From positions 109,218,002-109,282,001 of the forward strand of contig CM063503.1 in assembly GCA_032207245.1 (NCBI GenBank): 64,000 nucleotides of DNA, written 5' to 3'. Below are positions 48,574 through 60,411 of this stretch, piece after piece (the first letter of the stretch is position 1; each line of letters begins with the position of its first letter). The notes beneath the pieces are model-generated. The model saw only the letters and a program-made list of their open reading frames with translations. It ran no database searches and was not told the DNA's origin. Origin of the DNA: Pardosa pseudoannulata. Its lineage: Eukaryota > Arthropoda > Arachnida > Araneae > Lycosidae. The translations under genes were made by a program, and so were the position numbers.

Positions 48574-48577
<4 letters not shown>
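48021..48577 (+). mobile_element. Non-autonomous mariner derivative with long inverted repeats
   Basis: Tips ACAGGGTATTTCAAAAATGA and, inverted at the right, ACAGGGTGTTTCAAAAATGA. The inverted similarity runs inward for about 160 bp on each side (48021-48182 against 48414-48577) at roughly 85%, through a block reading CAAACTTTCAAAATTAGTTA and a GATGGCGCTG block. Between the arms only the last part of a mariner transposase gene remains (48199-48402). TA dinucleotides flank both tips, as expected for mariner, but the element sits in TA repeats, so the duplication cannot be proven. It looks like an internal deletion derivative that moved with transposase from a full-length relative. Confidence 0.85.
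48199..48402 (+). pseudogene. mariner transposase C-terminal fragment
   Basis: Reads YDIILWGLLKDQVYRHYPET, a stop, LEQHICSACEVILP, a second stop, then NVVLRIRHMISAHRGYLENI before the terminal TAG. The DFFLWG.LKDQVY motif around the third catalytic acidic residue of mariner transposases is recognisable; the expected DF pair is DI here. The remaining helices and natural C-terminus follow in the same frame. Two in-frame stops (48265-48267 and near 48310) and the missing N-terminal four fifths make it inactive. It differs in sequence from the relic at 11.2 kb, so a separate mariner lineage is represented. Confidence 0.78.
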
Positions 48578-48669
<92 letters not shown>

Positions 48670-48697
48670 ATATAATATAATATAATATAATATAATG
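48578..48697. repeat. (TA)n-(TATAA)n microsatellite right of mariner element
   Basis: About 40 TA units with one GT interruption near 48633, then seven TATAA units. Continues the TA tract found left of the element. Confidence 0.95.
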
Positions 48698-49782
48698 TAG
48701 AGAGAAATATTGAATTAAAACATTTCTACTGCGCATGAAAAATAGTATATATACCCATATCTACTTAAGTTTATATATTTGAAATAACTGGTTTAATAAT
48801 ATTTTCACATTTTTGTTATCAGAATTCTTTACCTCGCAAAAAATAATATTTAAACAATAATCCAATATCATTTTATCAAATTCCAGGTCCCATTAACAGT
48901 ATTGTTTTGCAAATGGTTGGTTTTCTACGTGACAAATGATCATTCAATAGACATTTTTAGGTAATTCTGCAGTCTTAAAATAATTGTTTCTGCTTTATAG
49001 AAAAAAAATGAGCAAACTTATTGAACAACCAAGAGTGACGCATAAATGATCACCATCAATATTAGTGTTTATTACTGATTGGAAAGAAAATCGATCCAGG
49101 AAAATGGCCAACGGAGCAAAAGTAATTTTATTTCACTTACACTCTATATGTATTGATAACGTTGTAAACGCTTCAATCAAAACTTACAGGGATTTTCAAT
49201 ATGCTATCAGATTTACTTTTGCTCTACATTTATTTACGTGGGAAGAATTGAAAAATTTTTCTTTCGTACGAAATTACTTTCTTCATTTTGTGCAGATAGC
49301 ATTATTTTTACTAAAAACTGTGCTAGATTTATAGCGCTTTATTGGAAATCTACCAAAAATTTTGAACTATGAAAGATATGATGTAATATACGCTTTTATG
49401 TATTCTTTATTTGCTATAATAAACAGTGTGCCAAGAATTTCATATACTTGAAATATGTTTTTCCGGAGGACTTTTTTGTTATTTGTAGTCAGTCGGTCAT
49501 GCTCTGAATACCTTTTACGATCAGTTATCTGGTTGCAACATCCAACTTGTATGTTGAGACATTTATCCAGATTGAGAAAGAGTACAAAGTGTTGATTTTT
49601 TAATTTGGTGATAAAAGAATAGAGTCAGTAGAGATAACTTCGAAAAAAATTATTTAAAATATTTATTTAAAAAATTCAAAATGTTGCAATAAAATGTTTT
49701 AACACATTATTTTTTATATAAAATATTTTTTAAATTTATATAATTTTTTAAAACTATTATTATTTATAGCCTCCAAACTTTC
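48698..49782. other. Unassigned A+T-rich stretch
   Basis: An 89-codon plus-strand open frame near 49.07-49.33 kb shows no known domain; nothing else is recognised. Confidence 0.5.
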
Positions 49783-49963
49783 ATTTCTAGATCATGGTTA
49801 AGGTGCTGGCCTTCAGTACCGGAGTTCGTGGGTTCAAATCCCACAGTGGCATGGATGTTCGTAGCCGTTCGGAATCGGCTTTAAGCTGTAGGTCCATATC
49901 TCATTAGACCTCGTGTTGCAAAAAGTAAACCGTAGCACTCCAAACCAAACCAAACCGAACCAA
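49783..49963 (+). mobile_element. tRNA-derived SINE (family 1), best-preserved copy
   Basis: Head with GGTTAAGGTGCTGGCCTTCA, GTACCGGAGTTCG and box B GGTTCAAATCCCAC. Then the core GTAGCCGTTCGGAATCGGCT, whose AGCCG/CGGCT arms (49863-49880) form a perfect 5-bp stem around 8 bases. Then CTCATTAGACCTCGTGTTGC and a CCAAACCAAACCAAACCGAA tail of short repeats. RNA polymerase III would have transcribed the tRNA-like head; the short repeated tail points to mobilisation by a LINE that recognises a repeat instead of poly(A). Confidence 0.7.
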
Positions 49964-51957
49964 CATAATTGAAAATGGTGTCAATGATGAATACGGCTCA
50001 GTAAAGACGCCTTTAGAGAAAAGATCAAAATTTGAAATAAAATTAATACAGTTTAATTCAGATATCTCATATACGCACTTGCTCCAATAAAACATTCGGC
50101 ATGTGGATTTATAGTGGTGTGTGGCACTAGTGACCTAGCAAATGAGAATTCAAGAATTAATTTTCTTGATGACACGTAAGAAACAAAACCAAGTTACATA
50201 AAGCAGTTGCATAGGAATAGATGAGCTAAACAGGAATTAACTTTGATGTATGTGAAGTAACTAAGGTTACTACAGTCAGAAGAGAAAAAAGAAACATCTG
50301 GCCAAAGATGTAATTTTAGGGATAGAATGGCAAAAAAATTATTTTAAAATACAGTTATAAATAAATTAGTTTTCGGTTAAAATATCCATAAAGTATTCTG
50401 TGTGTGTATGTCTATACGTATAATGGGTGAATTCGACCCAATATAAAGTAAGAAAGTTATCCATGCGGGATACAGTACAGTCGTAGGCTAAAATTTGAAG
50501 ATGGAAAAAAAAATTGAAGATGTTGATATTATTCATAAATTCATCTTAGGCGCCCTCTAGCGAAAACATTTTACCATCTCTTGTATAGATCCATGTGGGC
50601 ACAAGTGAGTCAGCCATTGAGGGTGTTTGGAATTACGTGGGGGACGCTAGAAGTGAAACTTAGTTAAGTCAAAAAGGTATATAAGAATAAATGTACTAAG
50701 CAGAAATTAATTTTGGTGTTTTCGAGATAGACAATGATTACCTCAGTTAAAGGATAATCAAAGACTTTTCGTCAATGACTTTTCAGTTATCGGTTTAGGT
50801 ATACCAGTACCATAAATTTATTTTAGAATATAATTATAATTAAATTGGATTAATATGGTTAATATATTGTTACATATTATCCCCCCCCCAAAAAAAAATA
50901 AAAAGGCTTGAAGCCGCAGCTATTGACACTGAAAATCCACATAGTGAGGACATGAAATTGAACAGAACAGTTATTAATCTGAAATAAACACACTTGATCT
51001 AGTGGGGCCGCCGAATGCAAATTACCTGAGACTCACCTAAGTTCTCATGACATGCAATAGTTAAAAACCTACAACACAGTGGACATAGATTAACAAATCC
51101 CATTAACATGCACTGTAAAATATTTTCATTTTTGTGTTCAGTTCACTTTTCCCATAAAGTACCTTTAATCAAATATATCTTATTTCAAAACAAAATAAAT
51201 TTCAAATTTAACATACAGCTGAATCATAATTAATAAAATTGTTTATTCAATTAAAAGTATCACTTACTCAAATATAAATATCCTCTTTCTTAAATTTTAT
51301 TCTTTTGCATTCGTACGCTTTAAGTTTGTGGATACTTTCAAATGTAAGAAAAATAATTTTAGAAATAAATTTTATGAAATATTTTATAATTTATTTTCCC
51401 TTGAAAGGTTGCACTTTAACATTTAAAAATTTTTTAATAAAATTCCAGATATATGGAGTGCAAATTATGATAGATCTTTAATTTTTTATTATCTTTCTAA
51501 GTCAGTTCACATTTGAAAATTTAAACTTATTCATCTTACATTAAAACATAAATATCTTTAATTATACTATATCTTTAAAACATCATTGATCAAGTTTGTA
51601 ACGAAATAAAAACATTTTATTCAAAAATACTTACGCGTATAAATCAATTATTGCACTTTTAATATAGGTATTCAACATAATTTTTGTCAAATGTTTCAAT
51701 AATATTGCACAGAATTTCTAGTCTTAAAGTATTGTTTTAGAATATTTACCTCAAACGCCTGAACAAATATCAATGCAAACTGATTCACCAGATTTTTTAT
51801 AATTCAAAATAAAACATTATATTATCAATAATTCATAAACGTAATATAACTTTTCATTTAGAATTTTCATTTTGTTTTTGATGATTTTTCATAGATTATT
51901 TTTCCAAGCAAATGTTTTAAAGTTTGAACTTGAATGGGAGAGATTCTAAAAAAAAAT
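49964..51957. other. Mostly unassigned; weak direct repeat and C9A9 run
   Basis: Segments near 50165-50345 and 50640-50840 share loose similarity (AACAGGAATTAACTTTGATG against AGCAGAAATTAATTTTGGTG, and related blocks), too weak to class. A run of nine C and nine A lies at 50881-50898. The rest is plain A+T-rich DNA. Confidence 0.4.
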
Positions 51958-52085
51958 TCGCATAACACTATTTATTTAATATTTAATCAAAAAATTTTTC
52001 TGCGACAACTTTTACACAGCATGGATTTTAAACTTTAGGAAAAACGGATAGCTCAAATTCAGATATAAGAGTTCAAAATTTAAAA
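51958..52085 (+). repeat. Diverged repeat block, first copy
   Basis: TTCGCATAACACTATTTATTTAA..., ATTTTTCTGCGACAACTTTTACAC and AAAACGGATAGCTCAAATTCA are repeated at 52888-53002 in the same order with about a quarter of positions changed. Confidence 0.55.
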
Positions 52086-52887
52086 TTTCCCGTAGCTATT
52101 ACAGGTGATATGAAACGCTGATAAATTATTAGAAAAGATGTCATTAAAATTTCTTAAGGACATGAAATACCACTGATAAAAACAACTATTTTTGGCGGAA
52201 TCCATTGCGTGCGAAATATCCATTGAGCAATCTTTTTTTTTTATGGAGGTTAAATAATTGTGTGCTATCGAATTGTTGTTATTGAAGGATGATCTTACTT
52301 TGCGGGTTATTCTTATGATCATTTCATCTGAGTAATGAAATTTATATTGATTCTAGTCCACAGCGTGCCTTATTTAAACTAATATATTTATGTATATAAG
52401 CTTATTAAGGAAGCACAAATATTTTCTAAATGCATAAATTTCAAACGATTGATTGTACTTTAAAACATGTTTGATTTAAAACTCATATGTTTTTAAATAG
52501 TAACTTATTCTACTGATTACAAATATCTTTTACATGAATAAATTATGGAAATCTAGAATAAATTTAATTACGAATCTTCCGAAGTATTTTTTTTAATTTG
52601 TCAAAAATATAAATTTTAATATTATACATGTATATCTTTAATTGCTCTGATTATGTATTTTGAAAGGTAACAATTATAATTAATTTTTCTTTAATGAACA
52701 ATAAATTTTGAGTTTCCCAAATATAACATTTTATTTTCAAAATCGTCAATATTACAATAATCAGTTGAGAACTATTTTCAAACTTATTTTAATCTTCAAA
52801 TCAATAATTGAATTGAATAATTTTAAGATAAACTATGCAAAATGACAATTTCTCATAGTGTTTCTTAAATCGTAAGTAAATAATTTC
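52086..52887. other. Unassigned A+T-rich stretch
   Basis: Includes an 80-codon minus-strand open frame (52080-52322) with no recognisable domain, probably chance. Confidence 0.5.
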
Positions 52888-53002
52888 GTATAATACTATT
52901 TATTTAATATCGAATGGAAACATTTTTCTGCTACAATCCTTACACCACGTGAAATGTAAATATTAGACAAAACGGATAGCTCAAATTCAAAACCCGAATT
53001 TG
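52888..53002 (+). repeat. Diverged repeat block, second copy
   Basis: Same landmarks as 51958-52085 (ACTATTTATTTAATATCGAA, TTTTTCTGCTACAATCCTTACACC, ACAAAACGGATAGCTCAAAT). It lies directly before a copy of another dispersed repeat, which may be part of the same larger unit. Confidence 0.55.
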
Positions 53003-53046
53003 AGAAGATTTCGATAGTTATTTTCTATTATAATTTATCAAATTTA

Positions 53047-53218
53047 TGACATGTTGTATGAACACTGTTTATCCATCCATTGTAGAATAAAAATGATTCA
53101 TTTGTACAATTTGGTAGCATAAGAACAAAATTAAATTTAATAATGTAAACACTTTTCTCTCTGTTTGACAAGGTTTTGATAATTTAACCAATTGGCTTGT
53201 CCATCATTTTAGTGCCTT
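53047..53218 (+). repeat. Dispersed repeat R, copy 1 (interrupted by a SINE)
   Basis: Shares GACATGTTGTAT-AACACTGTTTATCC, GATTCATTTGTA, TTTGACAAGGTTTTGATAATTT and TTGGCTTGTCCATCATTTTAGTGC with the copies at 55.9 and 59.5 kb. It ends where the family 2 SINE begins, so the SINE probably inserted into it. Confidence 0.6.
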
Positions 53219-53402
53219 GTTTGCGTTCATTAATAGCAGCTAGAACAGGTAAAATAGGTCTATGGTAGCAATGTCATCCAAGTTACACAAATACCATTCT
53301 GAAAGTGGCAGGACAAGCTTGAGGGTCTTCTGCTACATTCACTTTATTTGTTTATTTGTTTGTGTTGTCCTAGGGAATAATGTTTGAAACCTAGATTGTA
53401 CT
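53219..53402 (+). mobile_element. SINE family 2, 3' portion
   Basis: CAGGTAAAATAGGTCTATGG, CAAGCTTGAGGGTCTTCTGCT, then ACTTTATTTGTTTATTTGTTTGTGTTGTCCTAGGGAATAATGTT-like sequence in pieces matching the copies at 24.5 and 41.4 kb. The head is not recognisable. Confidence 0.55.
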
Positions 53403-55134
53403 CCCATAATAAAATGGGCAATAAATATATGAGGTTAGATTTGTGGCGAATGCTACAAAAGCAAATACCCCGGCTTTAGAAACAACAATAAATCATTTTT
53501 TTCCCAATATCTCTGGATGTCACAGGACAAACCTGGGAAGGGAGGGACGTCTGCTTGGTATCCAGAAAGTAAAATGAAAAATATTTTGTACACACTTTCT
53601 TTAATGAGTGCAAATAACTTTTTCTTTGTTTAAATTAGTCAAATCTAGAATGATTGTAAGTATAAAGCTTGTAAATTACTACATTACTTCTAGGTCATTA
53701 GAAAGAAATCCATAATATCATACACAACTTTACTTATGGGCTTCAAAAAAGGTCAAATTCTTTAAAGATAAAGACAATACTCCTCCCTTTATCGACCCCA
53801 AAATGTAATTTAAAATCCTCTGGATGTAGTAAAATGTTTGTAAAGAATAAAAAAATGTAACAAAATATGCCAATAATGTAAAAACTTTTTAAATATGTTT
53901 ATCTTACTCGTATAGTTTTTAGTGTGCTGTATCTTAATATGACTAGAAAGTGGATGTGGGATTTTTAGCATTTTAACCAACAATGTTTAAGAAGCTGATA
54001 CTTTAGTTAAATTAATACAATATGTAAACCCTTATAATGATTTCTCCTTATCCGATATGATGCAACGCAGTTATTCCAATGGGCACATGCACATGACATT
54101 TCTTTCGTATATAACAAAGCCACAGCTAAGAGTTAGGAAATCGAGAAAAGCCTGGAAATAAGACATTTTGCAAAAGGCCCTCAAACACCAGGAAAATAAC
54201 CGTTGCCATCTCTAAATATAAAGTTAGGTCCCATAAAACATTGCATTAAATTCTTATTCAAATATGGGCAATATTTTTAAATACATCTGCAATGTATTTA
54301 AAAAATATTCATATATAAAAAGCAAATTAAAAAAAAGAAAACAGAGAAGCAAAACTTGCTTGTTGGACTTGATGTTCTATAAGTGATGTATACTCCAATT
54401 TTAATTAAAGGGGAGCTTTTTAAACCTTTTTCATCATGCTTTACCAAGGTCTCTGGCAAAAATAAACTCATATTCGATTTCCTTTTTATATTTTCAATGT
54501 TTCATAAGCCTGAATTTCCACAGCTCAAACACTATTTTTTTAAACAAATAATTTGAGTATTATCAGTTAAGAAAAAGATTAGCGGTTTTATTAAAACATA
54601 AAAATGTAAAAATAGTATTAAAGCCATGGAAATACTGATATAATGTCAAATTCCTATTGGTCGTTTGAGCAAAAAGCTCTGAATCTGATTTTAAAACAAT
54701 CAGAAATTTTCAGAATAATAGGGAAAGAAAGTATAAGCTAATGGACGCATAATATTTATGAAACAAAGAAGTACTTTCGTTTTTATACTTAATTAAAAGA
54801 TTCTTTTATACTGTATCCACAATTTATCTTTCGTTCATATACTACATTATGCTAAATTTCTTCATCAAGATGAAACGTTGAAAGCTAGAAGAAAACCTGA
54901 TTCAGTACCGAAATAGTCATAAAAATTAGATTGTCCTTATCTGGCTTCAGCTAACAGTTTAAGTTCCACCAAATCTGCTATGAACTCCACATGGGACTGT
55001 AATACAGGTCCAATTGTTAAACACGCTCTTCTTGAAGGAAATTCGAAGAAAGCACTTCCAGTCGTTGAAACTTAGTTGACAGAGGTTTAACGATGTTCAA
55101 AGGTTCTAGTTTGAGGAGTTTTAATTTTTTGTAT

Positions 55135-55136
<2 letters not shown>
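53403..55136. other. Unassigned A+T-rich stretch
   Basis: About 54935-55100 is G+C-richer; on the minus strand a 44-codon frame (TTGSAFFEFPSRRAC..., then HVEFIADLVELKLLAEAR) has an exon-like look but is too short to support. Confidence 0.45.

Positions 55137-55188
<52 letters not shown>
55137..55188. repeat. (TA)n microsatellite
   Basis: About 26 TA units followed by GTGTGTGTG. Confidence 0.95.
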
Positions 55189-55190
<2 letters not shown>

Positions 55191-55572
55191 TGTGTGTGTA
55201 ATATTAAAATCCCTTATTTACGTATTTTAATATTAATTTAATAACTTTTGTTCATGAAGTAAGTTCGGGGGTTTGCGCGGTAATTATGAATTTTCCCTCC
55301 AGACACGCTATAGACTTATTTCAGCTTCTATCTGTATTACTTTAGCCAATAGTTAGCACGTTCTCTTTAAACATGGGTATATTTTATCACTTTATCAATT
55401 GTGCTTAGGGATTATTCGTACTCTTTCTACCGGGGGAATCCCTACTTGAAAAGTGTATGTGCGGGATCACATTGTCTATATGCACGAGGTTGTAAAAGTC
55501 TTTGCCTGTTGTATGGATTTCATGTTTCTTACCAGAAATAAACTGTGTTGTGATTTTGAATGAGTCTCGCCC

Positions 55573-55578
<6 letters not shown>
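55189..55578. other. Spacer between microsatellites
   Basis: Moderately G+C-rich, no open frame of note, no recognised repeat. Confidence 0.45.
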
Positions 55579-55663
<85 letters not shown>

Positions 55664-55707
55664 TTAATTTTTTTTCAATAATCTTATATATATATATATA
55701 TATATAA
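55579..55707. repeat. (CA)n-(TA)n microsatellite with a second TA run
   Basis: About 17 CA units pass directly into about 24 TA units; after a T-rich gap another 11 TA units follow (55685-55707). Confidence 0.95.
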
Positions 55708-55884
55708 TGTCTTAGTTATACTCACACTACCTTAGTTTCTATTATTGATGTTCCATCATTTTATTTTAAATTTCTGTACCTGGTTATTAAAATCATAAAT
55801 ATTACAAAGCTTTGAAAGGTTTTTGAAGCTGGAAAATATTATGTAAACATTATAAAACCTTATACAATGTTTATAATATTGTTT

Positions 55885-56287
55885 CTCTCATCGACATGTT
55901 TTATAAACATTGTTTACCCTCTCATTATGCAGCAAAGAAAGATTCATTTGTATTATCTGACAAGTTAAGAACGGAATAGCATGTAAATATTGTAACCAGT
56001 TTTCTGTCTGTTGACAAAGTATTGATAATTTCACGAATAGATGATTGGCTTGTACATCTTCTTTCTGAGCTTTGAACATCTTCGGGCATAGTGATTGATT
56101 ATCTGATTTGACTGTAGAGTTCTCTCTGGAAAGACTTATGTGATTGATCGTTTTGTAAGGTCAAAAATGATGGATACTTTTGAAGGTTAATGCGTACGAT
56201 TTTGTAGATCTCTGAACTAAAATTGATTTTATTGTGACCTATTTATTTTAGTCTGATATAAGAATTGGCTTTGAAAGATAGTGCATG
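55885..56287 (+). repeat. Dispersed repeat R, copy 2
   Basis: About 400 bp alignable with 59464-59870: GATTCATTTGTATTATCTGA, GTATTGATAATTTCACGAAT, AGATGATTGGCTTGTACATC, ATCTGATTTGACTG, TTTTGTAGATCTCTGAACTA and AAATTGATTTT in the same order. No tRNA-like head, terminal repeat or coding region is visible, so its class is unknown. The 63-codon minus-strand frame here is a by-product. Confidence 0.75.
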
Positions 56288-57617
56288 TGTGCTTACCATA
56301 TCACTTGAGTTCTTTTATGAATAAAATTTATAAATTTCTTTCAGAGCTAGCATACAGCCATTCATATAACGGGATCAGTAAAATTTTAATATTCCAGAAT
56401 TGTAAAGTACCCTATGAGGTAGATAAAAAATAGTTTGTTTTTTAGCTGAGAATTATCTGGTACAATCTAAATAATTTGCTTATTTTAATGACCATATTTT
56501 AGTTGCCAACTTTAATTTATCTTCTAATATTACGTGATAGGATAGACAGCAGAGGGTTTAATATTGACAGTGATTATTTGGAAGTATACATGAATGATGT
56601 CCAAAATTTAGCAATTGATTACAAACCACGTGGTTATGTATAAAATACACACACAAACGAGAAAACGTCTTAAATTTCAAAGATATATAACTTAAACTCT
56701 AGATATGTATAAGTCCGTGAAATAGATTCCTAGATTTTTATGAAAATAATGTGTTGTTAATACCGGTGATAAAACAGACCGTTGAAAAAATTACCGATAA
56801 TTAAATTTAAAATTATCACATATGTACCTGATCTATTATTTAAACCAAACATAAAAGAAAATTATATACGTAATATCTAAGTTCAGTGGTAAAACGTATG
56901 AAAATAATGCAGACGATATTTAAATAATTTAAATTAAGAAATGATAAAATGAAACGGTTAAAGAAATGACGTCATTTTGCTAGAAAAAAATTGTTATTTT
57001 TACCTATTTACTATGTGATAAATTGATAAATATAATCACCTGCTCTTAACCGGGGAAAATAGTGCTTGAAATATTGGCATTAAACGCTCGAGAAGGGGGG
57101 AGGGTGGATTTCTAACGTTTTAAAGACGACAGTATGTTTTGTTGTAATGTGAAGCATACCAATTTATTTTATAATCGGATCGATAGTTTAGGAGAATATA
57201 AACTTTACTCGCTTTGAATTTTGCTAACCCTAACTTATCAAGAATCCAATATGGATGCTTCTATCCATTCTAAGACAAACCGCTTCATAAACTCAAGGAC
57301 GGAAATATAACTAAGGCTATTATTACAGAGGGGAGGCATGCAGATGTTTTGTTTAAACTATCACAGTAGAACCTTTATTTATCGTTCTATAGAAAGGTGT
57401 AAGTGCAAAAAGATAATTTCATGAAAACGATAGAAGCAAGAAATAAATGTAGAAATGCCGTAAAATGTGGGACTGTGAATTATTAAATATTTATGACATG
57501 AATTGGAAGTATGTAATATTTTATAAAATACAACTTATAATGTTACTTGATATTAAAAGAAAAAAAATGCTACCTGCTTTGTGTAAGATCATCGTTTAAC
57601 TTCAAAGAATGGTCGTT
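56288..57617. other. Unassigned A+T-rich stretch
   Basis: No gene or repeat is recognised; a short G-rich patch (AAGGGGGGAGGG) lies near 57093-57105. Confidence 0.5.
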
Positions 57618-57621
57618 TTAA

Positions 57622-57839
57622 CCCTTAATTTGGCTAAGTCCTCTATACTGGACATGCATATTTATAACTACTATATAACATAAATCTCAGTGTTCGGCAC
57701 ATCGGACATTGTCTCAAAAATGGAAAATGATATATATTTTTGTTTATTTTACAGAGATCCTAATGTCTATACAGGCATGAGAAAATAACAGAAATTAAAA
57801 TTAAAATATATTTGAAAAAATATCTTCTCAGATTAAGGG
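57622..57839. mobile_element. Small TTAA element (piggyBac-like MITE)
   Basis: 218 bp with tips CCCTTAATTTG and, inverted, CCCTTAATCTG (10 of 11 identical), flanked on both sides by TTAA (57618-57621 and 57840-57843). Near the left end GTCC-N8-GGAC forms a short subterminal palindrome. There is no coding sequence. Size, ends and target site fit a MITE mobilised by a piggyBac-type transposase, of a subfamily distinct from the CCGG-tipped elements here. Confidence 0.7.
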
Positions 57840-57937
57840 TTAAAAATCCTCTACTTTTGTAAGTACATTATCTCAGTCAGTGTGTATGTTCATAAATTAT
57901 TTTAATTTTGATAAAGCTTCTGTACTAATCCAGGATT

Positions 57938-58447
<510 letters not shown>

Positions 58448-58620
58448 TAACTCGAATGTTTAGGGTGCTGGTCTTCGGTACCAGAGTTCATGAGAGAGGG
58501 TTTGAATCCCACTGGGGCGTGGATGTTCGTAGCCATTCGGAATCGGTTTTAAGCTGTAGGTTCAGGTCTCATTAACCCTCTGGTAGCAAAAAAAAGTAGA
58601 CCGTAACACTGCAAACAAGA
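58448..58620 (+). mobile_element. tRNA-derived SINE (family 1)
   Basis: AGGGTGCTGGTCTTCGGTAC, box B GGTTTGAATCCCACT, core GTAGCCATTCGGAATCGGTT and TCTCATTAACCCTCTGGTAGC match the copy at 49.8 kb. An extra GAGAGA-type insertion sits just before box B. The tail is reduced to GCAAACAAGA. Core arms are AGCCA/CGGTT, a weakened stem. Confidence 0.68.
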
Positions 58621-58870
58621 TCCAAGAAAGAAAATCCCCTCACGATATACTAAATCCTTAGTTCGACCTTTTGACCTTGAAATATTCTTACCTACTTAAA
58701 AAACTTTTCACTATTTCACTAAAGTCTGTACTGAAGAAAATTAAAGTGACGAATCTGAACGTTTTGGACGATTGTTGCGGGAAAACTAATAATACATGAC
58801 TACTGAGTGAAGAAAAATTATCGTTTGTTCTTTTAGAATAAATTAAGGACCAAATAAGAAAAAAAATGAA

Positions 58871-59170
58871 GGCGGAAAATCATTTATTCGCCAACGCTCC
58901 ATCGGAGTTTTACTGTATAAAGCTTTTAAAGTAAACTAGGTTATTATTTTTATGTTATTAAATGGATATATATTTACTATGATACATAATTGTTTTCATA
59001 GTAAATATATATTCGCCAGGAGGTTCATAGTAAATATATATTCGCCAGGCGGAAAAACATTTATTCGCCAACGTTCTATCGGAGTTTCACTGTATAAAGC
59101 TTTTAAAGTAAACTAGGTTATTATTTTTGTATTATTAAATGGATATATATTTACTATGATACATAATTTT
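58871..59170 (+). repeat. Composite duplication with internal inverted repeat
   Basis: A unit beginning GGCGGAAAA(T/A)CATTTATTCGCC and running through AAAGCTTTTAAAGTAAACTA to ATGGATATATATTTACTATG occurs at 58871 and again at 59048 (offset 177 bp). Between them a 29-bp piece, CATAGTAAATATATATTCGCCAGG plus a few bases, is itself duplicated, and it is complementary to the ATATATATTTACTATG ending of each unit. The result alternates direct and inverted copies, as produced by template switching during replication. Confidence 0.8.
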
Positions 59171-59463
59171 TTTGTTAATTTAAAAAGGTGTAATTTCTAA
59201 ATATTATTATTGTAGCTTGACTTTTATTTAAAACTAGAGATCTATGTTTAAATTCCCCAGAACAAATTGCCAAAACTGTAATGAATGATTTAAATTGTAA
59301 ATGCTATACCCACGTCTTCCAGTCATTGTAGAATAAATAAATAATTACAAGATAAGCTGTGCAAAATTAAAATATTATTCCTTAAGTTCATGTATAATAC
59401 AATGCTCAGATCTTTTCTGAAACTGTCCGCTACATACTTTTCGTCCTAAAACATAATAATGCA
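59171..59463. other. Unassigned stretch before repeat R copy 3
   Basis: The part from about 59310 (CATTGTAGAATAAATAAATA, AAGATAAGCTGTGCAAAAT) loosely resembles 52.8-53.1 kb and may be an extension of repeat R. Confidence 0.4.
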
Positions 59464-59870
59464 TCTCTGTCCAGCATGTTGTATAAACATTATTCATCTA
59501 TTATCTAGTAAAGAAGGATTCATTTGTATTATCTGAAGATTGTGTCAGCCTCAGAACGAAACAGCGTAGAAATACTGTAACCGCTTTGCTACCTATTTGG
59601 CAAGGTATTGATAATTTCAGGAATAGATGATTGACTTGTACATCTTCTTTTAGTGCTTTGAACATCTGCGGACATGCCCAGTATTTATCTGATTTGACTG
59701 CGGGGTTCTTTCTGGAAAGAGGTATGTGATGGATTATTTGGGGTTGGCTAGGAATGATGGATATTTTTCAAGATTATTGCATCCGGTTTTGTAGATCTTT
59801 GAACTAAAATTGATTTTTTCCCTGACCTATTTATTTCCGTCTGATATAAGAATGGATTTGAAATATTGAG
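59464..59870 (+). repeat. Dispersed repeat R, copy 3
   Basis: Third copy of the repeat seen at 53047 and 55885, in the same orientation. It is closest to the 55.9-kb copy over the full 400 bp, with small indels. Confidence 0.75.
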
Positions 59871-60411
59871 TGTGTATGTTTACTTTCTCATCTATCTGTT
59901 CTTCAAACTGTAAAATGATAGATTCTTTTTCGGGGAAAATATATGCATCGTTTAGTAAGAGTTATATTTATTTGAGTTCTATACGTTTTATTTTTACTGA
60001 GTATAATTTTATGTTAACATAGAGAAAAACTGTCATTATAATTATAATTTCTAAGCTTTGTACATATCAGCACTGCGCCGATATTAGTATAAATCAGTGT
60101 CGCTGTCACGGGAGAGGGGATTAAGTCATCCACCACACCAGTTAAGACTTTTCTTCCTTTTTTAAAATTTTCTAAGTGTATAGTTAGAAGACCTCAAGTT
60201 TCTTTAAAGTTCGATTCTCATTCTATCTTGTGAAAATTAACAATCACGTAGCTTTTTTGTTCTTTGAGAAAAGTAAACGATTTTACGTTCAGTATAAGTG
60301 TTTGGACCGAAGGCGAAACATCAGCGACTGTGTATGGTAAACTTCCCTAAAGGTTTCGTATTATCTGACACATCTTCACCAAATCCCCTACCCATGTATC
60401 AGCTACTCTAG
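59871..60411. other. Unassigned stretch
   Basis: No gene or repeat recognised up to the piggyBac tip. Confidence 0.5.

Noticed and set aside
49801..49860. Possible tRNA gene (box A and box B present)
   Set aside because: No cloverleaf with paired acceptor stem can be drawn, and the sequence continues into the SINE core and CCAAA tail found at other places.
50165..50840. Pair of LTRs of a very short retroelement
   Set aside because: Similarity between the two segments is too weak and patchy, no TG...CA ends or primer-binding site are visible.
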